A DNA stretch of 64,000 nucleotides from Blattamonas nauphoetae (GCA_033064195.1 JARBJD010000059.1:1-64000), one strand, 5' to 3'; counted from the first letter of the stretch, positions 1 to 9,065 are shown. Made by a program: numbers and translations. Notes: a model not told the origin generated them from the letters alone.

Positions 1-2
1 TC

Positions 3-509
3 ATCGATAATAAAGGATCCAATTCCGGAAGATCGAAATCCTCGAAGATCGTAAATGAACAATGCGCGAATGTTGAATTAGAGAATGTTCCAGGTGCTTA
101 CGATCCACCATTGGAGACATATCCATCAGCACCAATTCAAAGCCGTTCAATTCCGCTTCGAGAATATACATCAAATATTTCAGCATTCAAAGATCAACTA
201 CTACTCGTCTACAAGAATGCTTTCGCTTGTGAAAAGAAACTACTGAATAATCTCATTGAACCATCGAAGAAACTGATCACAAACCAAAGTGATTTATGTG
301 CGCTGATTGCGACACTCACTGGGATTAATGATGTTGTGATCGAACTGGATGACCTGTCTGATAAGTGTTTATGTCTCAATAAACTCCCAGTGTTTAGAAC
401 CATTTTCAAGATCCTTGTTGGAGGAAAAGACATGAGTATTGCCTACAATGAAGCATACAACACTATTCTCAATTATGGCATTTCTCTGACGAAAGCGATT
501 CCCCGCTAA
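3..509 (+). CDS. Virus-like element protein, partial at the window edge, function unknown
   Basis: The frame is open from base 3 to the TAA at 507-509 and contains no ATG near the edge, so the start lies left of the window. The visible part (about 168 residues) is Ser/Asn/Lys-rich at first and then helical, with the stretch FKDQLLLVYKNAFACEKKLL. It lies 36 bp upstream of the next gene and in the same orientation, so it belongs to the structural block. I do not recognise the family; a capsid-associated or packaging role is only a guess from position. Confidence 0.55.
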   Translation: MDNKGSNSGRSKSSKIVNEQCANVELENVPGAYDPPLETYPSAPIQSRSIPLREYTSNISAFKDQLLLVYKNAFACEKKLLNNLIEPSKKLITNQSDLCALIATLTGINDVVIELDDLSDKCLCLNKLPVFRTIFKILVGGKDMSIAYNEAYNTILNYGISLTKAIPR

Positions 510-525
510 AATTATAAATGAATTG

Positions 526-540
526 TATTTTTTATTTTTA
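526..540 (+). promoter_or_regulatory. Element promoter-like motif 1
   Basis: T-rich core TTTTTTATTTTT followed after a few bases by ATAAATG at the start of the 546 gene. The same core and spacing precede eight other frames of the element. Confidence 0.5.
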
Positions 541-545
541 CATAA

Positions 546-854
546 ATGGCACCAGGAAGTTTCAACAAACTCAAAAATATCGGCAAGCAATTCTTTCAAT
601 TCATCAAACCTCTAGCTCCAACATTGCTTCAAGTCGGTGGTGGATTACTCTCTCAAACGAACAGTAAATTTGGACAAACAGCAGGAGGAATACTCAATGG
701 CTTAGGAGGAATGATGGACGTTTATCAACAAAATAAGGCGATCAATCGTCAACAAAAACCGCAGATGATTGAGTACGAACCACCTCGAAATGGACGATAC
801 TCCAATGAGGATATACCACTATCGTCAAATTCCAAAATTCAATTCAAAGGATAA
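546..854 (+). CDS. Small MAPG-starting virion-like protein A
   Basis: A 102-residue protein. The N-terminus MAPGSFNKLKNIGKQFF is basic and amphipathic, followed by a Gly/Leu-rich hydrophobic middle (residues about 25-60) and a polar, charged tail. Its start shares the MAPG...KL...GK pattern with the gene 39 bp downstream, so the two are probably ancient paralogs. Known: adenovirus and adintovirus capsids contain small membrane-active or core proteins with amphipathic N-termini. Inference: minor capsid, core or membrane-lytic protein. The start is fixed by the promoter-like motif directly upstream. Confidence 0.55.
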   Translation: MAPGSFNKLKNIGKQFFQFIKPLAPTLLQVGGGLLSQTNSKFGQTAGGILNGLGGMMDVYQQNKAINRQQKPQMIEYEPPRNGRYSNEDIPLSSNSKIQFKG

Positions 855-873
855 ACATTCACTCGTATTCGAA

Positions 874-886
874 TATTTTTATTTTT
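874..886 (+). promoter_or_regulatory. Element promoter-like motif 2
   Basis: TTTTTATTTTTATTAAAATG reaches into the start codon at 893; same core and spacing as the other element genes. Confidence 0.5.
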
Positions 887-892
887 ATTAAA

Positions 893-1192
893 ATGGCACC
901 AGGTTGGTTATCCAAATTAGCAGCAGTTGGTAAAAACATACTCAGAGTTGGAGCTCCATTTCTGAACCTAATTCCCTTCGTTGGACCACTGATTTCGAAG
1001 GTTGCACAGACAGGTGTTGAAATGATTCCAGATGTGAAATCAGATCAGCAAATCCATGCAGAAAAGATGGCACAATATGAGCAAGCGATCAATGAAGGAA
1101 ACACAGCAGTTGCGAATAAACTAAGAGGAGAAATACTGAGACAAGAAGAAAAGCTGAAGCCGAAAGCGAAGAAACCAAAAAAGAAAAAGTAA
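893..1192 (+). CDS. Small MAPG-starting virion-like protein B
   Basis: A 99-residue protein. The N-terminus MAPGWLSKLAAVGKNILRVG is amphipathic, followed by a hydrophobic segment (residues about 20-40) and a helical charged half ending in a Lys-rich tail (KPKAKKPKKKK) that could bind nucleic acid. It is related to the 546 gene by its first residues and by its place in the cluster. Likely a minor virion or core protein; no family is recognised with certainty. The C-terminal basic tail is absent from paralog A. Confidence 0.55.
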   Translation: MAPGWLSKLAAVGKNILRVGAPFLNLIPFVGPLISKVAQTGVEMIPDVKSDQQIHAEKMAQYEQAINEGNTAVANKLRGEILRQEEKLKPKAKKPKKKK

Positions 1193-1214
1193 CTAGAGTT
1201 AAAGCATAAATGTA

Positions 1215-1227
1215 ATTTTTTATTTTT
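1215..1227 (+). promoter_or_regulatory. Element promoter-like motif 3
   Basis: TTTTTTATTTTTGATAAAATG, ending at the start codon at 1234. Confidence 0.5.
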
Positions 1228-1233
1228 GATAAA

Positions 1234-3093
1234 ATGAACTCACATTTAACACATCTGACAAACAAAAGAACAGGAGCATCATCATTGACTGGAAATACCA
1301 CTGGAAGGATAGAATACACGAGAGATGACATGGGTCAAATACAACAACAACTGATGTCCGAACATCACATTAATTACCTCATGAATGATGGAGCTCACAG
1401 TACTTCTATTCAAGAATTGAAACCATCAGAGAATGCACGATTCTACACAGGACAAGAGATAATCATTCCACTGACTGGTAATCAGGACATTTGTCAAATT
1501 GATGATTCGTTTATCACGTTCACAATGACAGCGACACTGAAAGTCAATAATTGGCAAACAACTTCTGGTAAAATTGGATCGTATATGAATGAGAGAATCT
1601 TCATCTTCGTCGGACTCAAACATTCGGCATCAATCTTTCGTGACCTTACTGTACTTCACAACAATCAGAGAATCATCAGCACAACAAACAATGATGTATC
1701 AATGGAATCTCACATCTACAATATGATCAAACCGAAGAGTCAATTGGAGAATCGTAAGCATTGTCACACACCGTGGAAAAATGCATGGGAACATGATGAA
1801 TCGGTTGCTGGTGTTTATATTCCACTTTCTGATTTCACAACGACGTCCGGAACAGGAGTGTTTCAAGACACTATTGATGTGCCTATTCGTGTGTCGATTA
1901 ATCTTGAAGATCTTCTCATTTTCTCAGGGATGACTGACTATCCAAAATGTCTCTTTGGCGATTTGAAATTGAGTGTGCACATGAATGAAGATGCGTTTGT
2001 TTGTTGTTCTGTTAATCCTGAACTCACTTTGAAAGATACACTATCATCACTCGTAACTGGAACAGCAGCAGCACCAACGATTAAAGCAGCAATTCTCAAT
2101 TGCATTCAACATCGTCCATATTTCCTAACCAATCTTGTCACCTCATGCACAAAGAACTTCGTTCAAATAGGTCAATCATTTCAGCAACCAACAGTTACAA
2201 AGGACATTGTTTGTTCAACAGCCAATGTCGTGACAACAGAACCAGAATTTGTGGATCAGTACATCTCATTAAACGTCACAAACTATCGAATTGATGATGT
2301 GTATTGCATGAGTGTTGGATACAAAATGAAAGATGATGCGAAAAAGAATCTGAAGCAGATGTACACAAATCGTCCTGGAACAATTCCAGCTGAGAAGATC
2401 TCATTCTATCCATTTCAGAAGACACCAACGGCAACAGGAATTGATTGTACTCAGCAAATGGTAGTGGTGAATGCAAAGGATATTATGCTCCTCTTTCGTC
2501 ATTACGACAATGAAGTCACTTGCTTCCACAATCCAATGCAGAAGAACATCCAAGTGACTTTGCAAAACAGGTATTATCCAGAACAACCGACTACAACTAT
2601 TGGAGCTCGCTTCTATCAGTTCGCATTATCAACTCTCAACCTGGATTCGTACCTAGCTGTTCCTGATGACTTGGAGCGATCACTAACGGATTCTCTCGTT
2701 GAAGAGAAACTCACTGGTGATCAGAATTATCCCAATGAAACAATGACAAGAGTTCGTCCAGTTCATGACAATACTGACTTCCTTCTGTGCTTTCCAACTC
2801 AGAGAAGTGGATGTCCAACAAACTGCAATGATTCGATCAGTTCAAAAGGAAATACTGCTGTCACTTTAAGATCACATCCAATCTATCAAGGCAATCTTGA
2901 CACATACTACAATGTTTACAACCCAAGTCAAAGTGGCGGTGATATGACAACATTTACTCATCCTCCAGCACCGATTCTAGCAACCACTGCAACCACATGG
3001 TGGGTACTACGATACAGCAATGGCGAACCAAAAGTTGAGTACTATCCGAATCACACATTGAAAGCGTTGCACAAAGATTTGGGAATCATGTAG
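1234..3093 (+). CDS. Capsid-like protein 1 (major capsid candidate)
   Basis: A 619-residue beta-rich protein without signal peptide or membrane segment. It aligns by eye over its whole length with the next gene. Shared landmarks are SIQEL/V near the N-terminus, YPKCLFGDLKL versus YPNSIFGNLRL in the middle, and near the C-terminus HPIYQGNLD versus SPINQGELD, PPAPILA versus PPPPILA, and a W-x6-NG-x-P-x-V-x-Y tail. Length, beta content and neighbours fit a double-jelly-roll major capsid protein as in Polintons and PLVs. That is inference, since no signature motif is decisive. The frame looks whole. Confidence 0.55.
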   Translation: MNSHLTHLTNKRTGASSLTGNTTGRIEYTRDDMGQIQQQLMSEHHINYLMNDGAHSTSIQELKPSENARFYTGQEIIIPLTGNQDICQIDDSFITFTMTATLKVNNWQTTSGKIGSYMNERIFIFVGLKHSASIFRDLTVLHNNQRIISTTNNDVSMESHIYNMIKPKSQLENRKHCHTPWKNAWEHDESVAGVYIPLSDFTTTSGTGVFQDTIDVPIRVSINLEDLLIFSGMTDYPKCLFGDLKLSVHMNEDAFVCCSVNPELTLKDTLSSLVTGTAAAPTIKAAILNCIQHRPYFLTNLVTSCTKNFVQIGQSFQQPTVTKDIVCSTANVVTTEPEFVDQYISLNVTNYRIDDVYCMSVGYKMKDDAKKNLKQMYTNRPGTIPAEKISFYPFQKTPTATGIDCTQQMVVVNAKDIMLLFRHYDNEVTCFHNPMQKNIQVTLQNRYYPEQPTTTIGARFYQFALSTLNLDSYLAVPDDLERSLTDSLVEEKLTGDQNYPNETMTRVRPVHDNTDFLLCFPTQRSGCPTNCNDSISSKGNTAVTLRSHPIYQGNLDTYYNVYNPSQSGGDMTTFTHPPAPILATTATTWWVLRYSNGEPKVEYYPNHTLKALHKDLGIM

Positions 3094-3156
3094 AGACACT
3101 CATCGGGGTTCGAAGCCTCTGGCGAGACAAAACAGTAAAAGAAAATATTGATATTG

Positions 3157-3170
3157 TATTTTTTATTTTT
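3157..3170 (+). promoter_or_regulatory. Element promoter-like motif 4
   Basis: TTTTTTATTTTTCTATAAATG, ending at the start codon at 3177. Confidence 0.5.
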
Positions 3171-3176
3171 CTATAA

Positions 3177-4895
3177 ATGAGAAGTATCAGATCAAATCAA
3201 TCCAAACCAACATCGACATTAATTGAGCAAATTGAAGTGCAATCATATCTGCCAAAACAGTGGGATTCAGAACCTCACATCTACTCTATTCAAGAAGTTC
3301 ATCCAACAAATCCTCCAATGCCATGCAGAATTGGAGATGAGATTGAAGTACCTTTATGCTATGACGGTCATGATGTGACTGAGTTTGCGAAGAGTCATTT
3401 GCGAATAGATCTCACGATTACTGTTCCATACAAAAAACCAACACAATGGGGGAGAAGTTTTGTATCTTTCTTCGGAATGTTCTACGGTTTCAAGTCATCA
3501 TCAGATGCAATTCGAGACATGAGACTGGTTGACAGTAAAGGAAACATTATTGACAACACACTTCAGAATAATCATGTTCACGAATCATTTCTGTATCACA
3601 CTTTCAAGTCGTATGAGGAGAAAAACAACATGAAGCATTGTAACAGTCTATTTGAAAATGTTCAGAGAATGGATCCAAGTGTGTGTGGAGCATATTTAAT
3701 CCCAATGGGTGGTACAGAAACCTCATATCCGTTAACCATTCCTCTAGTAATACCATTTGTGAATCTCCTTCCACTAAGTTCCTTTGATCAGTATCCGAAT
3801 TCAATCTTTGGCAATTTACGTTTACGATTTCATTTGACAACTGATTCTCTTGTGTACTGTCCTGTTCGAGCATCAACTGTCATTCAAAAAACACTTCAAG
3901 AAAAATTGGATATCCCAACTTACGGGCAGATTGATCATAATACTGAACGAGGTTATCTTCAGATGATGCATGATAGAGAATGGTCAACTTTAACTATGGA
4001 GTTTACACAAATTGGGATTCCAGTTCTACAATGTGAAAGACGTAGAGGACCAACCACCTCCGAAGGAACAGCGTCTGTTCTTTCGCATTGGGATTGGTTA
4101 GAAACTAAAGAGACAACTTCAACTGTCCTCTCCTCATCTGTGGATAAAGTCGCTTCAATTTGTTATGGATATCAAATCACTGATGCAACGAAACAATCAC
4201 TCTTCAACACATATTCAAAAACTGTGTATGTGATTAAAGCAGAAAGAATTGACACGCAATCATTTCAATCATCTGCAAATGCCATGGGAGTGAGATCAAA
4301 CATCAGTATCAAACTCAACAATCTCATGAATCTTATGTGCTTATTCCCTGAAAGACCAAACGAGTGTACAGTCTTTCGCAATCCTCAATATGTTGGTCAA
4401 TTCGAAATGCTTGGATCAAACTTCCCTAATTTCCCAATGTCAACCATCTCACCTGAGTTCTATCAAACGATGATGGTGAATGGTGATTTTATCGGTTGTT
4501 CAGCAACAGAAGAGTTTGAGAATTCCATTTGTGAACCTCGAATTTGGGAAAGAAGGTTTTCAAATGCCACAGCACGGTACAAGAAAATAAAACCATTCAC
4601 AGATGCAACTTGTTTCACTTTTATGGTTCCAACAGATCGAAGTGAAATTGCTGGTGGTGAAGAAGGTATTTCAACAGCAGAATCAGTCAACATTGTCTTC
4701 AGAGGATCACCAATCAATCAGGGAGAACTCGATCCATATTTCACCTCAACTCCAGAAGGTCCTCCTCCACCGATATTGGCATTACATCAGGCAACGTACT
4801 GGTTATTCTGGATTGAAAATGGACAACCAAGAGTGCGATATGTCATTGATCGTCGACTCCAGGAAGCGTATGAAGAAGTGAAGAGAGGATATTAA
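3177..4895 (+). CDS. Capsid-like protein 2, paralog of capsid-like protein 1
   Basis: A 572-residue protein, collinear with the 1234 gene but clearly diverged, so the duplication is old. It keeps SIQEV, KHCNSLFENVQ (compare KHCHTPWKNAW), FGNLRLRFHL, SPINQGELD and the C-terminal WIENGQPRVRY pattern. Having two different full-length capsid-like genes in tandem suggests either two hexon types in one particle or one gene specialised for vertices or another face; this is inference. It sits 83 bp after its paralog with its own promoter-like motif. The frame looks whole. Confidence 0.55.
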   Translation: MRSIRSNQSKPTSTLIEQIEVQSYLPKQWDSEPHIYSIQEVHPTNPPMPCRIGDEIEVPLCYDGHDVTEFAKSHLRIDLTITVPYKKPTQWGRSFVSFFGMFYGFKSSSDAIRDMRLVDSKGNIIDNTLQNNHVHESFLYHTFKSYEEKNNMKHCNSLFENVQRMDPSVCGAYLIPMGGTETSYPLTIPLVIPFVNLLPLSSFDQYPNSIFGNLRLRFHLTTDSLVYCPVRASTVIQKTLQEKLDIPTYGQIDHNTERGYLQMMHDREWSTLTMEFTQIGIPVLQCERRRGPTTSEGTASVLSHWDWLETKETTSTVLSSSVDKVASICYGYQITDATKQSLFNTYSKTVYVIKAERIDTQSFQSSANAMGVRSNISIKLNNLMNLMCLFPERPNECTVFRNPQYVGQFEMLGSNFPNFPMSTISPEFYQTMMVNGDFIGCSATEEFENSICEPRIWERRFSNATARYKKIKPFTDATCFTFMVPTDRSEIAGGEEGISTAESVNIVFRGSPINQGELDPYFTSTPEGPPPPILALHQATYWLFWIENGQPRVRYVIDRRLQEAYEEVKRGY

Positions 4896-4901
4896 ATTGA
4901 A

Positions 4902-4913
4902 TATTTTATTTTT
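4902..4913 (+). promoter_or_regulatory. Element promoter-like motif 5
   Basis: ATTTTATTTTTG, 13 bases before the start codon at 4927; slightly longer spacing than the other copies. Confidence 0.4.
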
Positions 4914-4926
4914 GTAGAAATCACAA

Positions 4927-5337
4927 ATGGTGAAGCGTTACTTCTCAATTCAGAATTCTCACACTGCTCAACTCCCTCCTGATTTTACCAATTCTAGAAA
5001 CCAAAAATATGTTCACTTTCTTGACTGCAAACTCATCCATGTGAAGGAAGAAATAAATGGCACATCGACAGTCATTTCAAAAGACATTCCTCAGCACATC
5101 ACAATCCATGGTGATTGGATTCAAACTGATGCATTCAATGACTCGTTTGTTGCTTTCTGTAACGAACAGATTGCGAAGCGAAAGAAGTGGGAATTAAGCA
5201 CTCGACAATCAATTGTGAAGATCTGGTTCAAAGACAGTTCTGGTGATTCAATTGAGCTGGAAACAACGGAGACAATCAATGGAAAAATATTCAAGGAGTA
5301 TTATGAATTTCTGGTTGATCTCATGTTGGAATACTAG
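4927..5337 (+). CDS. Small beta-rich element protein (minor capsid or vertex candidate)
   Basis: A 136-residue soluble protein rich in alternating hydrophobic/polar stretches typical of beta strands (YVHFLDCKLIHVKEE, SIVKIWFKDSSGDSIELE) with a helical end. It is the last + strand gene of the structural block, 31 bp after capsid-like protein 2. In Polinton-type viruses a small single-jelly-roll penton gene usually sits near the major capsid gene, so position allows that role. The protein is short for a penton, and I cannot confirm the fold. Otherwise unknown. Confidence 0.45.
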   Translation: MVKRYFSIQNSHTAQLPPDFTNSRNQKYVHFLDCKLIHVKEEINGTSTVISKDIPQHITIHGDWIQTDAFNDSFVAFCNEQIAKRKKWELSTRQSIVKIWFKDSSGDSIELETTETINGKIFKEYYEFLVDLMLEY

Positions 5338-5359
5338 TCATTGTTTCGATCAGTGAATT

Positions 5360-6229
5360 TTATTTTTGTATGAGTTCATTGATGAGTGTCTGTTGTTGCC
5401 CGACAATGCTACTCAGTTCCTGAATGGCTTTGAGACAGAAGCAAGAGAGTTCTGCATAATCAACTTGAAGACAATCTGGATTGGAATCATTCACGACTTC
5501 GGGGAATATGCCTTGGATCTGTTGAGCAACTACACCAATGTGTTTCTTCTCACTTTCCTTCTTCAGACATTCGCATTTCTCTTTGCAGTTCTTCAAGTGT
5601 TCTTCATCAGTCTCGTTCTCTATTTGTCTTGTGACTTTGTTGATCTTCGAGTCAAATGTGTTGAATTGGTACTGCACGATTTCGACTTTATTCAGTTGTT
5701 CAAGAACATCGGGGTATGGTTTAATATTTCTTTTGACTCTTCTGTCTGACAGTTGAGAAAAACTTCCTGTTGTTGATATTGAAAACACTCCTGAACCTGT
5801 GTCCTCATCGTAGTAATACAAAGCTGGTGAGTCACACGGAGACCACATAATTATGCCATCACCATTGAACTGAATTCCTGAAGTTTCTGAAATTGATTGT
5901 GAGATTGAAATGCCAGACTTAAATGTTGAAGCTGGATATGTTCCAGGATACTTCGGAAGTGATCCCTCTGATATGTTCCACTTCGCTCCATTCACATTGA
6001 TCAATCCTCCAATTGTTGGTGTCGCAATACCAGCTGAACAAGTGATTGATCCATTTGTGCTGACTACTTTTTGGATTGAAGATATCGCTGTCTGCTGTGC
6101 TTCTGTTGTCTTCTGAAGTGATTCAATCACTGCCGAATTCTCGTTGGTTGTTGAGAGACTATGATCAATCATTTTCTCAATCATTTGTGAATTGTATTTT
6201 TGTCGATTCATTTCTGTTTGCTCTTTCAT
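5360..6229 (-). CDS. Fibre-like protein with C-terminal S74 chaperone domain
   Basis: A 289-residue protein if it starts at the ATG at 6229, which directly follows a promoter-like motif; a longer frame starting at 6262 would place that motif inside the gene. Residues about 15-55 look coiled-coil, the middle is Gly/Ser/Thr-rich beta. The C-terminus carries SDRRVKRNI, then HIGVVAQQIQGIFPEVV, and VDYAELSCFCLKAIQEL before a terminal coiled coil. Known: this is the peptidase S74 (intramolecular chaperone autoprocessing) domain of phage tail spikes, in which the Ser of SD-R and a Lys drive self-cleavage after trimerisation. Inference: a trimeric receptor-binding fibre of the particle. It is convergent with the 4927 gene, with 22 bp between the stops. 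Confidence 0.75.
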   Translation of the reverse strand: MKEQTEMNRQKYNSQMIEKMIDHSLSTTNENSAVIESLQKTTEAQQTAISSIQKVVSTNGSITCSAGIATPTIGGLINVNGAKWNISEGSLPKYPGTYPASTFKSGISISQSISETSGIQFNGDGIIMWSPCDSPALYYYDEDTGSGVFSISTTGSFSQLSDRRVKRNIKPYPDVLEQLNKVEIVQYQFNTFDSKINKVTRQIENETDEEHLKNCKEKCECLKKESEKKHIGVVAQQIQGIFPEVVNDSNPDCLQVDYAELSCFCLKAIQELSSIVGQQQTLINELIQK

Positions 6230-6389
6230 TGAAAATAAAAAATGACAATTCCTCATGAACATACGTCACCGGCACATTATTTCTGACATACTCAGAGACC
6301 AGCGTACAGTTCTCTTCTCTCATTGATTCAATTAATGCTTGTTCCGAACATGCTCGACGTCTTTCCTTGTACATTTCAGTTGGATTCAT
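6177..6389 (-). CDS. Short repeat-module protein, partial relative of the 8098-8691 gene
   Basis: A 70-residue frame. Residues about 17-46 (IESMREENCTLVSEYVRNN and following) match one module of the 8.1-8.7 kb protein. Its promoter-like motif and start context (TTTTTTAATTTGTATTAAATG on the minus strand) also match that gene. The 3' half overlaps the start of the S74 gene in another frame. It looks like a partial copy within the element and may not be expressed as a stable protein. Confidence 0.4.
   Translation of the reverse strand: MNPTEMYKERRRACSEQALIESMREENCTLVSEYVRNNVPVTYVHEELSFFIFNERANRNESTKIQFTND
6232..6242 (-). promoter_or_regulatory. Element promoter-like motif 6
   Basis: On the minus strand TTTTTTATTTTCAATG; it decides the start of the S74 protein at 6229. 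Confidence 0.45.
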
Positions 6390-6399
6390 TTAATACAAA

Positions 6400-6410
6400 T
6401 TAAAAAATAC
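6400..6410 (-). promoter_or_regulatory. Element promoter-like motif 7
   Basis: TTTTTTAATTTGTATTAAATG on the minus strand, before the frame starting at 6389; closest to motifs 8 and 9. Confidence 0.4.
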
Positions 6411-6419
6411 AAATATAAA

Positions 6420-8097
6420 TTTTCATTCGTTGTTTTCTCAGTTTTGGATTTTTCGCCGAAAACGAGGATCAATGGGTTCGATCACTCAATTCTCAAGAGT
6501 GCTTGTTTCGTTCTGATTTGTCGCGTTTCTGATTCTTCTGGTGCTCAGGATCATCATGGTATGCTTCGTTTTTTGAAGATTTCGGACTTTTGCAGAGTTA
6601 TTGGCACTTTCACAGATGGTTGCAGATCTCGGTAAAAGTATGCATTCTTCACCATATCGACATCATTTTTATCTTGTTTCAGCTCTGTTTTCACTAGTTT
6701 CAACCGAATTGTCACTTCATTTTCACTCGTTATGTTTTCATTTTCATGACCACTTCCGTCTTCATTTTCTCGTTGTTTACTCTTTTTAACCACTTCATTC
6801 ATGTTCCTTTCTCATAATCTTGTTCTCCAATACAACACACTAATTTCCGTTAAGTGAAGATTCCGACATTCTGCAGAGATCTCACTTTCAACGGCTCACT
6901 TCATATCTCGGAATTTTTCCGAAATCTTCATCATATCACGTACATTTTTGAATCATTTTCGTTGTTTTTAAGAGAGAAAAACCGGAACACAAGCGACATT
7001 TTCACTATTGGTGTCACATTTCACACCGTTTTCATGTTCGTCAATTTCCCTCTCAGTTTCATACTTGCTCGTTTTGTTCGTGCTTCTTTCGCTTTCTTTT
7101 ACTCTGTTTTTGTGAAAAAGTTGATGAAAAGTTGACTAAAATGATGTGCTAGTGAAGTGAGAACGGCCCACAAAATGGAAGTGATATGAGCAAAATGAAG
7201 AAGAATGATGAACTAATTCGAGGTGAAATGGGGAGCAAAAGTGATGAAATGAATGGGACTACAGTCGGTTTTGAAGTGACAAAAACGGTCAAAAGTTGTG
7301 AAGTGAAAACATGAAAAAGTGACTTTATGGGAGAACTATCCGACAAAATCTCCTCAAAATTCGAGCACACCTCACTCATACCGTGAGAAAGAAGGATTTG
7401 CGACGAAATTCAGATTAAAAAATCCATAGTGTCAAAATGTTGGTGCAAGAGTGTCGTCAGAGGTGTGATCGAAGAACCGACAAAATGAAACTAAGGAAAT
7501 GCACTATACGTCTCGCGTCGACTTATGTTCGTTAAAATGATGCAATAACAGAGTAAATGAAGTGAAAGTAGTGAAATGTGAAAATTCATGAAAAAGTGTC
7601 CGAATGTAGAGGTGTCAAAAGTTTTCAGAGATGAATGACACAAAAAGACGCCAACTAGCGTTTTCACACCCAAAAACACCGTAAGACGACGAAAAGTGAT
7701 CAAAAGGACATAGTCCCGAACGTCCATACCTTTTCTGAAAAAATCTCAGAAAATGCGAAAAAACCTCAATGGGTCGGATCAAACCAAAAATCTCAGAAGT
7801 GCTTTTTATCGAAAATCCTACCTTTCAAAATGATTTCCGTCACAATCAAACGTGTTTGAACACAATTTGAGCCATAAAGCGGTTCATAGTGGCGAAATCC
7901 GAACATCGACTTTTTCGTCACTTTTTCGACCTAAGTTCGGTACACAGTTCGACGAATTCTCAACCGATTTTCATCAGGATTGTCTTGATCGATGACCGAC
8001 AGTGTCCCCGAGATTTTAGAATTTTTTCAGAATTTTTCGAAATGGTTCTCACATTGGATTTCATTGATTTGTGGTCAAAAATAGATTTTCAGTATTT
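6420..8097. other. 1.7 kb without a supportable gene
   Basis: Only short overlapping frames, none with recognisable motifs. Two stretches near 6570-6640 and 6855-6925 look like degenerate direct copies: both contain GAAGATT, then TGCAGAG, ACTTTC and ATCTCGG in the same order. The rest is rich in GTGAAATGA-like words. It may be a decayed or regulatory part of the virus-like element. Confidence 0.4.
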
Positions 8098-8691
8098 TCA
8101 TAACCTTTCGTGGTACTTTCTCAAGTGAGGACGGTCTCCAAAATACAACCAATTGTCCAAGCGAACGTAATACTCATTCTTTGTTCGTAAATCGCGATAT
8201 TTGAATGGCTCAAGTACCTTTGTGTATGTTCCAATGAGTTCACAATTCTCTTTTTTCAATTCATTTTCAACAAACGATTGTGTGTATCGTTTTCGTTTGT
8301 TCTGATGTGTTCTGAATCCTTTCATCCATTTTGATGGGATTACTATCCATTCAATTCCTTCATGTCGATATGTTACTGGAGTACTTGAATGAGTGTATTC
8401 AGAAATGAGTTCACAATTCTCATTTTTCATTGATTCAATAAGCTTCTCTTTTGTACAACGATTTGCTGGTCGAAGATATTTCTGGCGATTCAGATGTGGT
8501 CTGTATCCTTTGACGAAACTATTGACGTACACTTGATAAGTTTCATCTGGTTTCTCTTCGAGATAGTATTCGAAAGTGCTTCCTGTGAGATATGTTGTTC
8601 CTTGTCGATTGAGAGTTGGAGGTGATTTCATTTTCAAATCTTCTTTGTCCAAAATTTCCAGTAGTTGTGTTGGTGTCAAGACGCTGCTCAT
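8098..8691 (-). CDS. Element protein built of repeated 50-60 residue modules
   Basis: A 197-residue protein starting at the ATG at 8691 (MSSVLTPTQLLEIL), set by the motif just upstream. It contains about two and a half copies of a module. The pattern is helix, NCELI-x-(E/T)Y, P-x-x-YR, a beta hairpin, then W-x4-G-x-R-(T/P)H; the H ends read RPHLNR, RTHQNK and RPHLRK. From recall, similar ELLSEY...TP..Y modules, usually with zinc-binding Cys, occur beside endonucleases in large DNA viruses and phages; here the Cys pairs are missing. Inference: a DNA-binding accessory protein of the element. Related pieces lie at 6389 and 9221. Confidence 0.5.
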   Translation of the reverse strand: MSSVLTPTQLLEILDKEDLKMKSPPTLNRQGTTYLTGSTFEYYLEEKPDETYQVYVNSFVKGYRPHLNRQKYLRPANRCTKEKLIESMKNENCELISEYTHSSTPVTYRHEGIEWIVIPSKWMKGFRTHQNKRKRYTQSFVENELKKENCELIGTYTKVLEPFKYRDLRTKNEYYVRLDNWLYFGDRPHLRKYHERL

Positions 8692-8699
8692 TTTATACA

Positions 8700-8710
8700 A
8701 ATTAAAAAAT
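8700..8710 (-). promoter_or_regulatory. Element promoter-like motif 8
   Basis: TTTTTTAATTTGTATAAAATG on the minus strand before the gene at 8691. About 120 bp of upstream sequence recurs at 9222-9340. Confidence 0.45.
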
Positions 8711-9065
8711 TGAATAAAAAAAGAAATCGACGTTGTTTTCTAAAAGTACTCAAAATTTGCTTCAAAAAAGACACTTTTCAAGAGGTCCGTTTTTCGCCTT
8801 TATTTTCGAATTTACAGTCAAATATTGACTACTCTGAAATGTCAATATTTCAGTAGTAAGTGAGATGGAAATTAGAAGGAGTCATATTAAAAAAAATCAA
8901 TTGGCTTTGAGATTCAAATTGATTTCTCGTTCCAATTCTCCTAGGAGTATCACCTATGCCAGTTTGGTTCCCATTTCGCTTATACCACTACTGTCGCATG
9001 GATGGAAAATTGGGGGGATGTCTGCAAATATACCCAACAGTCTGAAAAGACCTTGGACTTTTTCG
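8711..9065. other. Intergenic part of the element
   Basis: No gene seen. It includes the upstream region of the 8691 gene and a short inverted repeat (AATATTGAC ... GTCAATATT) near 8823-8852. Confidence 0.4.

Noticed and set aside
5366-5749. Plus-strand frame of 127 residues beginning after a TTTTATTTTTG motif
   Set aside because: It is the antisense of the S74 gene, whose protein motifs are unmistakable; the T-rich motif there overlaps that gene's stop codon.
6554-6802. 82-residue minus-strand frame as a gene
   Set aside because: No upstream element motif, no convincing similarity apart from a weak YRDL word; better seen as chance or decay.
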